From: Nonlabens sp. Ci31
GTDB lineage: Bacteria; Bacteroidota; Bacteroidia; Flavobacteriales; Flavobacteriaceae
Direction of reading: 5' to 3'
Assembly (NCBI RefSeq): GCF_012974865.1
Contig: NZ_CP043633.1
Span: 2,179,001-2,243,000, forward strand
Length of the DNA: 64,000 nt
Of this stretch, positions 8,055 through 15,956 are shown piece after piece. The notes beneath the pieces were generated by a model. That model had not been told where the DNA came from. It was given only the letters and a program-made list of their open reading frames with translations, and searched no databases. Each line of letters starts with the position of its first letter. The stretch's first letter is position 1. The position numbers and the translations under genes are program-made.

Positions 8055-9758
8055 ATGAAACATTTTAAATTTCTTTACTTTTTAATAATATTTTTAATTC
8101 AATTTACGGTAACAGCTCAAACAGATTTCTCAATTGAGAAAAGTGGGATTGTCAAAACCAAAAAGACTGATAATACGGGTTTTGCTTTAAAGAAGCCAGA
8201 TGGTGGAGTTTATGTTTTAGTGTATAATTACAAACGTGAAATACAATACGTCAATGAGTTTGATAGTAAGATGAAATTACGCAAGTCTACAAAAATAAGA
8301 GCAACCAAAGATCGAATTGTTTCCGCAGCTTTGGAAAATGGAAAAATCAAACTATTTGCCGTAGAAGTAGGAAGAGGATTGGGTAAGGTGTTAGTTGTTA
8401 ATTTTGAGAAAAAGAATTTGGAGGAGATAATAGAAGAAGCCTATGATCTGGATCTAGATAAAAAAGCGATTAGGAAAAGTGTTGCAAAACAAGACGTAGA
8501 TTTTAATCGAGTCAATGAAAAGAAATCTAACGGTGACATAGACGCATCTCTACATACTTTCACTAGTGATAAAGAAAACTTTACTTTAATAGCTACTTTA
8601 CATAATTATGCAAAAAGAGGATTTACTATTTTCAGTGATGATCGACCTAGAGAAACATCAACACATACTATAATTAGATTAGATGAAAAATTGAATGTTG
8701 TTGATAATAAAGAAGTGACACTGATCCATAAAGATTTTAAAGATTTTAAATTATATAAGATTGACTATTTTGAAGACAACGATACCTATATATTTTATGG
8801 CAAGGGGAAAAAAGCTAAAAATAAAAATAGAAGAAAAGAGGATAGGGAACTAGATCTAATGGGCTTTGAAACAATTTATGTCTTGAAAGGCGATCAAAAA
8901 CCTGTTATGATAAAATTACAAGGTGAAAAAGATCTTCTGGCAGTTTCTAAAGCATTAATCATCGATAATTCGATATCACTTGCTAGTTTAACCTTTTCTC
9001 GTGCATACACGGAAGAGGATAAAATTAAAACAGGTTTAATGGTTCAAGAGTTTGATATTCAAGACCTGAAACAAAAAGGTGTTATCATTAATACGGAATT
9101 AGATGACCATTCTTTTAAATCTTATGATTTTAAAAGTCCTAGCGAGGGGGATCTCAGAAAATTTGATTTTCACACCATGGTAAAATTTCAAAATGATTGG
9201 GTCTTTGGAATCTATTCTTATGAAGTAGGAACAGAAACTATGAGTTTTGGTTCAGGGCAGAATGTGCGTAGAAGATTAGTTTCATCAGAAAGAATTAAAG
9301 GAGACTTTAATGTGTTCCAGCTAGATTCCCAAAATGGAGAATTGATAAATCATTATACACTTAAGCGCGAAATAACAAGGGATAGAAGAGATAGGATTTA
9401 TAACGTGGGTACCTATACTAACAGTGGTAGATTTGAGTTTTGGAATCATGGGGTTTTCTCAAAATATCGAGAAGGTAAATTTAACTTTATAGTAAATGCT
9501 AGGGAATTGAAAAAAGATACAGACACTTTAACCTATGTAAACAGTAATTTAAAATCAGATAAGGAATTATTAAAATCAAAACCTTACTTAATCACTCTTG
9601 ATCTAGAAAAAGGCTTTGAATACAAACCTTTACTTAAAACGGGAACTGGTCTAAATGGTCTTATGGTAGAAAAAATGGTGAAGATTTCAGATAATGAGTA
9701 CATAACAAATACACCTAAACCTAAAGAAAAGAGCTACGTTAAAATCACTTTAGACTAA
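8055..9758 (+). CDS. Secreted protein of unknown function
   Basis: 567 aa. Signal peptide MKHFKFLYF...TAQ of about 21 residues. The mature protein is rich in charged beta-strand-like segments with repeated phrases such as YVLVYNYKRE and FWNHGVFSKYREGK, suggesting a propeller- or beta-rich fold, but no domain was recognised. There is no C-terminal sorting domain, so it may be periplasmic or surface-exposed by another route. It is followed by a strong terminator. Confidence 0.6.
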   Translation: MKHFKFLYFLIIFLIQFTVTAQTDFSIEKSGIVKTKKTDNTGFALKKPDGGVYVLVYNYKREIQYVNEFDSKMKLRKSTKIRATKDRIVSAALENGKIKLFAVEVGRGLGKVLVVNFEKKNLEEIIEEAYDLDLDKKAIRKSVAKQDVDFNRVNEKKSNGDIDASLHTFTSDKENFTLIATLHNYAKRGFTIFSDDRPRETSTHTIIRLDEKLNVVDNKEVTLIHKDFKDFKLYKIDYFEDNDTYIFYGKGKKAKNKNRRKEDRELDLMGFETIYVLKGDQKPVMIKLQGEKDLLAVSKALIIDNSISLASLTFSRAYTEEDKIKTGLMVQEFDIQDLKQKGVIINTELDDHSFKSYDFKSPSEGDLRKFDFHTMVKFQNDWVFGIYSYEVGTETMSFGSGQNVRRRLVSSERIKGDFNVFQLDSQNGELINHYTLKREITRDRRDRIYNVGTYTNSGRFEFWNHGVFSKYREGKFNFIVNARELKKDTDTLTYVNSNLKSDKELLKSKPYLITLDLEKGFEYKPLLKTGTGLNGLMVEKMVKISDNEYITNTPKPKEKSYVKITLD

Positions 9759-9782
9759 GTTTATACTTTTAGAAGGAACTTG

Positions 9783-9811
9783 AAAAGCACCTTTATTGAG
9801 GTGCTTTTTTG
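9783..9811 (+). terminator. Rho-independent terminator
   Basis: AAAAGCACCT pairs with AGGTGCTTTT around TTATTG, followed by T residues, 24 nt after the stop at 9758. Confidence 0.85.
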
Positions 9812-9906
9812 TTAGCAAAGTTAAAGTTATAAAATTTGTGGAGCAATCTTGTCTGGACAACGATGCCGGTTCAAGAGTAAAAACGTCTGAGTAAGTAGCA
9901 AAACTC

Positions 9907-9955
9907 ATTTCAATTTCAATTTTAAATTCGAGTTCAACTTCAACTTCAAGTTCAT
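9907..9955. repeat. Degenerate TTCAAN hexamer tract upstream of accA
   Basis: About eight imperfect hexamers (TTCAAT, TTTAAA, TTCGAG, TTCAAC, TTCAAG) end 9 nt before the -7 box TATATTTG. It closely resembles the tract before tgt. Confidence 0.6.
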
Positions 9956-9964
9956 CGATATCAC

Positions 9965-9972
9965 TATATTTG
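9965..9972 (+). promoter_or_regulatory. -7 promoter element for accA
   Basis: TATATTTG fits TAnnTTTG, 26 nt upstream of the ATG. Confidence 0.5.
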
Positions 9973-9998
9973 TTGATCCAAAAAACGAATTCCCTCAT

Positions 9999-10952
9999 AT
10001 GGAATATTTAGAATTTGAATTACCGATTAAAGAGCTGGAAGAAAAACACCAGCAAACGATTACTTTAGGTGAAGAGAGTGATGTTGATGTAAGTGCAACG
10101 ATCAAGCAAATAGAGAAAAAGCTTAAGGCAACCCGTAAAGATATATATGCCAACTTAACAGCATGGCAACGTGTGCAGATGTCTCGTCATCCTAGCCGTC
10201 CTTATACTTTAGATTATATCAAGGCTATTTGTGGAGATACTTGGCTAGAATTACACGGTGATCGCAATGTAAAAGACGACAAGGCGATGATAGGTGGACT
10301 GGGTAAGATAGGCGACCAAAGCTTTATGTTTATAGGTCAGCAAAAAGGCTTTAATACCAAAACACGTCAGTACCGCAACTTTGGTATGGCAAATCCAGAA
10401 GGTTACCGCAAGGCACTTCGTTTAATGAAAAGTGCCGAGAAATTTGGTGTGCCGGTTGTGGCACTCATCGACACTCCAGGTGCCTATCCAGGCCTTGAAG
10501 CAGAAGAACGCGGTCAAGGAGAAGCGATCGCAAGAAATATTCTTGAAATGACGCGTCTTAAAGTGCCTATTATAGTAATGATTATAGGTGAAGGAGCAAG
10601 TGGTGGCGCACTAGGTATAGGTGTAGGAGATAAAGTAGTCATGTTAGAAAATACATGGTACTCTGTAATCTCACCAGAATCTTGTTCTTCTATTTTATGG
10701 AGAAGCTGGGAATACAAAGAAAGAGCTGCAGACGCTTTAAAGTTGACCTCTACAGACATGAAGAAATTAAAGCTAGTAGATGAAATTCTTAAAGAACCAG
10801 AAGGTGGTGCTCATAAGGATAGAGAGACTACTTTTAAATCTGTAGCAGAATGTATCGTGAGATATTATGAAGAATTAAAAGTCCTATCTCCTAAAGACCT
10901 CGTAGAACAACGCATGGATAAATATGCTAATATGGGAGTTTTTAAGGGGTAA
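9999..10952 (+). CDS. accA: Acetyl-CoA carboxylase carboxyltransferase subunit alpha
   Basis: 317 aa, usual family length. AccA and AccD together transfer the carboxyl group from carboxybiotin to acetyl-CoA in the first committed step of fatty acid synthesis. Family signatures: [14 protein letters not shown] near residue 62, [37 protein letters not shown] around 160-180, and [15 protein letters not shown] forming the oxyanion region. Stands alone with its own promoter and terminator; no accD in the window. Confidence 0.97.
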   Translation: MEYLEFELPIKELEEKHQQTITLGEESDVDVSATIKQIEKKLKATRKDIYANLTAWQRVQMSRHPSRPYTLDYIKAICGDTWLELHGDRNVKDDKAMIGGLGKIGDQSFMFIGQQKGFNTKTRQYRNFGMANPEGYRKALRLMKSAEKFGVPVVALIDTPGAYPGLEAEERGQGEAIARNILEMTRLKVPIIVMIIGEGASGGALGIGVGDKVVMLENTWYSVISPESCSSILWRSWEYKERAADALKLTSTDMKKLKLVDEILKEPEGGAHKDRETTFKSVAECIVRYYEELKVLSPKDLVEQRMDKYANMGVFKG

Positions 10953-10981
10953 TTACAGGTGTACATTTTATAACCTATTGA

Positions 10982-11022
10982 AAAAAAGCTACAAAGTTGA
11001 TGTGACAACTTTGTAGCTTTTT
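10982..11022. terminator. Rho-independent terminator after accA
   Basis: Long stem AAAAAGCTACAAAGTTG / CAACTTTGTAGCTTTTT around a 6-nt loop; the A and T runs on the two sides would let it work in both directions. Confidence 0.9.
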
Positions 11023-11230
11023 CAATTGTTTATTTTTTGATTTCCTAGGTCCAAACGACTTATCAACTTAAAAAAAACCAGAGAAGAATACCAGCTTTTT
11101 TTTGTGAGTAGTGATGCTTCCTAGCTTTCTTAAAAAACCAATGCTTATTAACATGTTATAAACCGTCTTTTTGATGTAATTGTTGATTAAGTTATCATAA
11201 CCCAACACGAGTAAAACCTATTTAAATCCC

Positions 11231-11238
11231 TACTTTTG
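11231..11238 (+). promoter_or_regulatory. -7 promoter element for dnaB
   Basis: TACTTTTG fits TAnnTTTG; the ATG is 6 nt downstream, the same spacing as at tgt, so the mRNA may be leaderless. Confidence 0.5.
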
Positions 11239-11244
11239 AATTCT

Positions 11245-12786
11245 ATGGAAAAAGTACAACAACGCCCTAATATCGCCTCAGGAAACACTTCTGTTGTTAC
11301 TCTTGAAAAAGGTAAAATACCACCTCAAGCAGTTGATTTAGAGAAAGTTGTCATAGGAGCTTTGATGATTGATGGTAAAGGAGTGGATGAGGTAATCGAT
11401 CTGCTTTCTCCAGATGTTTTCTATCAGAAAAACCACCAATTCATTTTTGAAGCCATAGATATTCTCTTTAAAGAAGGGAAGCCAGTGGACTTATTAACCG
11501 TTAGCGCTCAGTTGCGTAAAATGGAAAAGATAGAAGCCGCTGGTGGAGATCATTACCTCGTTCAACTGTCCCAGTTGGTAAGTTCTACAGCGCACATTGA
11601 ATTTCATGCGAGGATCATTCTTCAAAAATTCATACAGCGCAGTCTGATCAAAATTTCTACTGAGATTATCAATGAATCTTACGAAGAATCTACCGACGTT
11701 TTTGATTTATTAGACAAGGCAGAATCTAAACTTTATGAAGTAACCCAAGGGAACATCAGAAAAAGTACAGAGACGGCTATGGATTTGGTGCGTCAGGCAA
11801 AAGAGCGTATTGAAGAAATAGCAAATCGCGATGGACTCTCCGGTATTCCATCTGGCTTTACAGATCTGGACCGTTTAACAAGTGGCTGGCAGCCCTCAGA
11901 TTTAATCATTATTGCTGCACGTCCAGGTATGGGTAAAACGGCCTTTACCTTGAGTATGGCTCGTAATATTGCCGTAGGAAATAATATTCCAGTAGCCTTC
12001 TTCTCTCTAGAGATGAGCTCGGTACAATTGATTACTCGTTTGATTTCTTCAGAAACAGGATTGAGTTCTGAAAAACTACGGACAGGAAAACTAGAGCCAC
12101 ATGAATGGGAACAACTCAACGTTAAAGTAAAAGATTTAGAGCAAGCTCCTATTTTTATTGATGACACCCCATCACTGTCTATTTTTGACTTGCGTGCAAA
12201 ATGTAGAAGACTGGCCTCACAATACGGTATCAAACTGATCATGATTGACTACTTGCAATTAATGACTGCTCAGACCGGTAACAAAGGAGGGAATCGCGAA
12301 CAAGAAATCTCTACGATCTCTCGTAATTTAAAAGCACTTGCCAAAGAATTGAGCGTGCCAGTAATTGCACTTTCACAACTGTCTCGTGCGGTAGAGTCTC
12401 GAGGGGGGTCTAAGCGTCCGTTACTTTCTGATTTAAGGGAATCTGGAGCGATTGAGCAAGATGCAGATATTGTATCCTTTATTTACAGACCAGAATATTA
12501 CGGTCTGGAAGAATGGGATGATGACGACCGCAGCCCTACTGCTGGTCAAGGAGAATTTATCGTTGCAAAACACCGTAATGGTGCGACAGACTCCATACGT
12601 TTGAAGTTCTTAGGACAGTTCGGTAAGTTTGATAACTTGGATCAGTTTTTTACTACTCCAGAAGAATTTGGTTCTAAAATGAATGCTGCAAACGACGACA
12701 CCTTAAAGCCAGATGCCTTTGACAGTCCTAAAGCTGGAAATCCTGGTGATGCTTTTGGAATTCCTAATGACGACATGCCGTTCTAG
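11245..12786 (+). CDS. dnaB: Replicative DNA helicase DnaB
   Basis: 513 aa. Hexameric 5'-3' helicase of the replication fork. The ATG at 11245 is preferred over the in-frame TTG at 11236, which lies in the -7 box. N-terminal domain (about 20-120) contains PPQAVDLEKVVIGALM; the RecA-like domain begins near residue 195 with GIPSGFTDLDRLTSGWQPSDL, the Walker A ARPGMGKTAF lies near 226-235, the Walker B-like LIMIDYLQLM near 330, and LSQLSRAVE follows. No intein in the ATPase core. Single-gene unit. Confidence 0.97.
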   Translation: MEKVQQRPNIASGNTSVVTLEKGKIPPQAVDLEKVVIGALMIDGKGVDEVIDLLSPDVFYQKNHQFIFEAIDILFKEGKPVDLLTVSAQLRKMEKIEAAGGDHYLVQLSQLVSSTAHIEFHARIILQKFIQRSLIKISTEIINESYEESTDVFDLLDKAESKLYEVTQGNIRKSTETAMDLVRQAKERIEEIANRDGLSGIPSGFTDLDRLTSGWQPSDLIIIAARPGMGKTAFTLSMARNIAVGNNIPVAFFSLEMSSVQLITRLISSETGLSSEKLRTGKLEPHEWEQLNVKVKDLEQAPIFIDDTPSLSIFDLRAKCRRLASQYGIKLIMIDYLQLMTAQTGNKGGNREQEISTISRNLKALAKELSVPVIALSQLSRAVESRGGSKRPLLSDLRESGAIEQDADIVSFIYRPEYYGLEEWDDDDRSPTAGQGEFIVAKHRNGATDSIRLKFLGQFGKFDNLDQFFTTPEEFGSKMNAANDDTLKPDAFDSPKAGNPGDAFGIPNDDMPF

Positions 12787-12876
12787 TGGAATAACTTGGT
12801 CGCATTATTGCAGTCTGTTCCGCATTCAATTATTATATTAGTACGCAGCTTTTAGGGTGGTGGTTTTTGTTGAATT

Positions 12877-12894
12877 CCGCTTTCGCGAAAGCGG
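12877..12894. repeat. Dispersed palindrome, intergenic
   Basis: CCGCTTTCGCGAAAGCGG, perfect 18-bp palindrome, 20 nt upstream of the ATG at 12915. Confidence 0.9.
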
Positions 12895-12914
12895 TATAAT
12901 TACACACTTTAAGA

Positions 12915-14177
12915 ATGCTAAAAAGAATAATCTTACTCTTATTATTTTGTGCCAGTGGACTCTTTGCACAGTCTCAATATTTATTCATACCCATGGATGC
13001 AGAGACTCAGGCAGACCATTTAAAAGCTTACGGGATCTCCTATTGGGTGCTTTCTAAAGGAAACAAAGTCAAGTGGTTGCTCAATTATCGAGGCGGCTCC
13101 TTTTTAGTGCCTAACGTAGAAGAAATCAAAAAAGAATTGATCGTAAGAGGCGTGAGCTTTGAAGAAATGACCGAAGCCGAGGTACGATCTATCTTAGAAT
13201 TGGTAGCCAGTCCGTCTCAAAACATGCAAGAAGTCTTGCTAGAAAAAGCTCCTAAAATAGCGGTGTATTCTCCTACAGGTACCTCGCCTTGGGACGATGC
13301 GGTAACTATGGTGCTCACCTATGCAGAGATTCCATACACCAAGATTTACGACGAGGAAGTACTTTCTGACCAACTTATATTATACGACTGGTTGCACTTG
13401 CATCACGAAGATTTTACAGGGCAGTACGGTAAATTTTATCGCAGTTTTAGAGCAGCGCCTTGGTATGTGGAAGAAAAGAAGCAAGCCGAAGAATTGGCGC
13501 AAAAGCTAGGCTACGATAAGGTGAGTGAAGAAAAACGCGATGTGGCACTTAAAATTAGAGACTATGTAGTCGGTGGCGGTTTTATGTTTGCGATGTGCAG
13601 CGCGACAGACAGCTTTGATATTGCACTCAGTGCAGAAGGAGTTGATATTGCAGAGCCCATGTTTGACGGTGATGCGAGTGATGCGGGGTATCAAAATAAA
13701 ATAGATTATACAAAGACGTTTGCTTTTACAGATTATACACTTGAGCGTTCTCCTATGGTGTACGAATTCAGCTCCATTGATATGACTGCTAAGCGTACGA
13801 TCGATCGAGAACTGGATTATTTCTCTTTAATGGATTTCAGTGCCAAATGGGATCCTATTCCTACCATGCTCAATCAAAACCATACGAGTCTTGTCAAAGG
13901 ATTTATGGGGCAGACGACGAGTTTTTATAGAGAAGAGGTAAAGAAAAATGTTTTGGTACTTGGGGAGAACAGAATCAACAAAGAAGCTAAATACATTCAC
14001 GGCATACGCGGTAAAGGATTCTTCACTTTCTACGGTGGACACGATCCAGAAGATTACCAGCATCGAGTAGGAGACCCACCTACAGAGTTGAGTCTGCACC
14101 CCAACAGTCCAGGATATCGCTTGATTTTAAATAATGTGTTGTTTCCTGCGGCGAGAAAGAAAAAGCAAAAGACCTGA
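12915..14177 (+). CDS. Secreted protein of a flavobacterial family often labelled asparagine synthetase B
   Basis: 420 aa. Signal peptide of about 19 residues (ending LFAQ), so the product leaves the cytoplasm. From memory, homologues in this family are databased as asparagine synthetase B, but I see neither an N-terminal catalytic Cys nor an SGGxDS PP-loop. The segment KIAVYSPTGTSPWDDAVTMVL and the GGGFMFAMCSATDSFD stretch look like a glutamine amidotransferase-like/Rossmann arrangement in which the Cys could be a nucleophile; that is inference. Strongly conserved-looking C-terminus with GKGFFTFYGGHDPEDY. Function should be treated as unknown. Confidence 0.6.
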   Translation: MLKRIILLLLFCASGLFAQSQYLFIPMDAETQADHLKAYGISYWVLSKGNKVKWLLNYRGGSFLVPNVEEIKKELIVRGVSFEEMTEAEVRSILELVASPSQNMQEVLLEKAPKIAVYSPTGTSPWDDAVTMVLTYAEIPYTKIYDEEVLSDQLILYDWLHLHHEDFTGQYGKFYRSFRAAPWYVEEKKQAEELAQKLGYDKVSEEKRDVALKIRDYVVGGGFMFAMCSATDSFDIALSAEGVDIAEPMFDGDASDAGYQNKIDYTKTFAFTDYTLERSPMVYEFSSIDMTAKRTIDRELDYFSLMDFSAKWDPIPTMLNQNHTSLVKGFMGQTTSFYREEVKKNVLVLGENRINKEAKYIHGIRGKGFFTFYGGHDPEDYQHRVGDPPTELSLHPNSPGYRLILNNVLFPAARKKKQKT

Positions 14178-15020
14178 TTTTAATTTCCTCTTTTGGTTGC
14201 TAGCTTTTGTCCTTCCAGAAAATCTGGTTCGAGATGTTTTCCTGAAGATGGGAAACAGTTCCAGATTTGTCTGGAATCCGTTATGGATGGAGATAACTTT
14301 GATCACCGAGAACACTTACTGGATGCTGAACAAATTTGCATGCTGTATTCTTCACCTTTTTTGGAAATACCGCGTACCAACTTTCCAGCAGGACAAATCT
14401 ATTTCACAAGCGCTAACCTGCGCGACTCTTGTCCTTCCAGCAGGACAAATCTAGTTCACAAGCGCTAACCTGCGCGACTCTTGTCCTTCCAGAAAATCTG
14501 GTTCGAAATGTTTTACTGAAGATGGGGAAACAGTTCCAGATTTGTCTGGAATCCATTATGGATGGAGATAACTTTGATCACCGAGAACACTTACTGGATG
14601 CTGAACAAATTTGCATGCTGTATTCTTCACCTTTTTTGGAAATACCGCGTGCCAATTTTCCAGCAGGACAAATCTATTTCACAAGCGCTAACCTGCGCGA
14701 CTCTTGTCCTTCCGGAACATCTGGTTCGAGATGTTTTCCTGAAGATGGGAAACAGTTCCAGATTTGTCTGGAATCCGTTATGGATGGAGATAACTTTGAT
14801 CACCGAGAACACTTACTGGATGCTGAACAAATTTGCATGCTGTATTCTTCACCTTTTTTGGAAATACCGCGTACCAATTTTCCAGCAGGACAATTCTAGT
14901 TCACAAGCGCTAACCTGCGCGACTCTTGTCCTTCCAGAAAATCTGGTTCGAGATGTTTTCCTGAAGATGGGGAAACAGTTCCAGATTTGTCTGGAATCCA
15001 TTATGGATGGAGATAACTTT

Positions 15021-15393
15021 TATTAACTTGTGCTTCATAGAGATACCTTATTAATGAAAGTTTACGCCTTTTACGTTTATATCATGACCAATTTTAAAAA
15101 TGGAACTATCTACATAGGTTTCACAGGGAATTTAGGTCAGCGTACTTTACAGCACAAAGCTGGAAAAGGCGGTAAATTCACCTCCAAGTATGAGCTTGGT
15201 AAACTAGTTTATAAAGAGTTCTTTCAATACGCAGATAAAGGTATTGCAAGAGAAAAGCAATTGAAAACTTGGAACAGAGAATGGAAAGTGAATCTCATAC
15301 AGCAGCATAATCCTGAATGGATAGATTTAGCTAAAGAATGGTATACCGATAAGGAGATCGAAGAATATAAAGAAGATTGAAAGTCTTTCTTAA
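15021..15393 (+). mobile_element. GIY-YIG endonuclease gene inserted in a repeat unit
   Basis: The fourth repeat unit reads normally to GGAGATAACTTT (15020) and resumes at ACCGAGAACACTT (15394). The other units have GATC between these two points; here GATC is replaced by 373 bp holding one gene. Summed repeat length without the insert is 219 bp plus the missing 4. This is the pattern of a site-specific acquisition, with no terminal inverted repeats or target duplication seen. Confidence 0.65.
15054..15380 (+). CDS. GIY-YIG family endonuclease
   Basis: 108 aa. The ATG at 15054 is chosen over an upstream GTG because the domain starts directly with MKVYAFYVYIM. Motifs of a stand-alone single-domain GIY-YIG nuclease (UvrC-N/YhbQ type): YVYIM...YIG in residues 7-22, catalytic Arg in LGQRTLQHK, and Glu in IAREKQLKTWNR around residue 66. 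Such proteins nick or cleave DNA; cellular roles of the small ones are mostly unknown. It is the only true gene in the repeat array and sits inside one repeat unit, suggesting a homing-like history. Confidence 0.9.
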   Translation: MKVYAFYVYIMTNFKNGTIYIGFTGNLGQRTLQHKAGKGGKFTSKYELGKLVYKEFFQYADKGIAREKQLKTWNREWKVNLIQQHNPEWIDLAKEWYTDKEIEEYKED

Positions 15394-15956
15394 ACCGAGA
15401 ACACTTACTGGATGCTGAACAAATTTGCATGCTGTATTCTTCACCTTTTTTGGAAATACCGCGTGCCAATTTTCCAGCAGGACAAATCTATTTCACAAGC
15501 GCTAACCTACGCAGCTTTTGTCCTTCCAGCAGGACAATTCTATTTCACAAGCGCTAACCTGCGCGACTCTTGTCCTTCCGGAAAATCTGGATCGAGATGT
15601 TTTGCTGAAGATGGGGAAACAGTTCCAGATTTGTCTGGAATCCGTTATGGATGGAGATAACTTTGATCACCGAGAACACTTACAGTATGCTGAACAAATT
15701 TGCATGCTGTATTCTTCACCTTTTTTGGAAATACCGCGTACCAATTTTCCAGCAGGACAAATCTATTTCACAAGCGCTAACCTACGCGACTCTTGTCCTT
15801 CCAGCAGGACAAATCTATTTCACAAGCGCTAACCTGCGCAGCTTTTGTCCTTCCAGAACATCTGGTTTGAAATGTTTTACTGAAGATGGGGAAACAGTTC
15901 CAGATTTGTCTGGAATCCGTTATGGATGAAGATTTTAAAATATATCGAGAACAAGC

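Noticed and set aside
9750..9998. 82-codon minus-strand frame before accA
   Set aside because: Mainly encoded by the TTCAAN tract ([15 protein letters not shown]) and spans a terminator and the accA promoter.
11236..11244. TTG start for dnaB
   Set aside because: It lies within the -7 promoter element; the ATG three codons later is the better start.
14193..15929. Several overlapping open frames of 80-150 codons in the repeat array
   Set aside because: They are the same repeat unit read in different phases on both strands, and change phase with each sub-unit; no leader or domain supports them.
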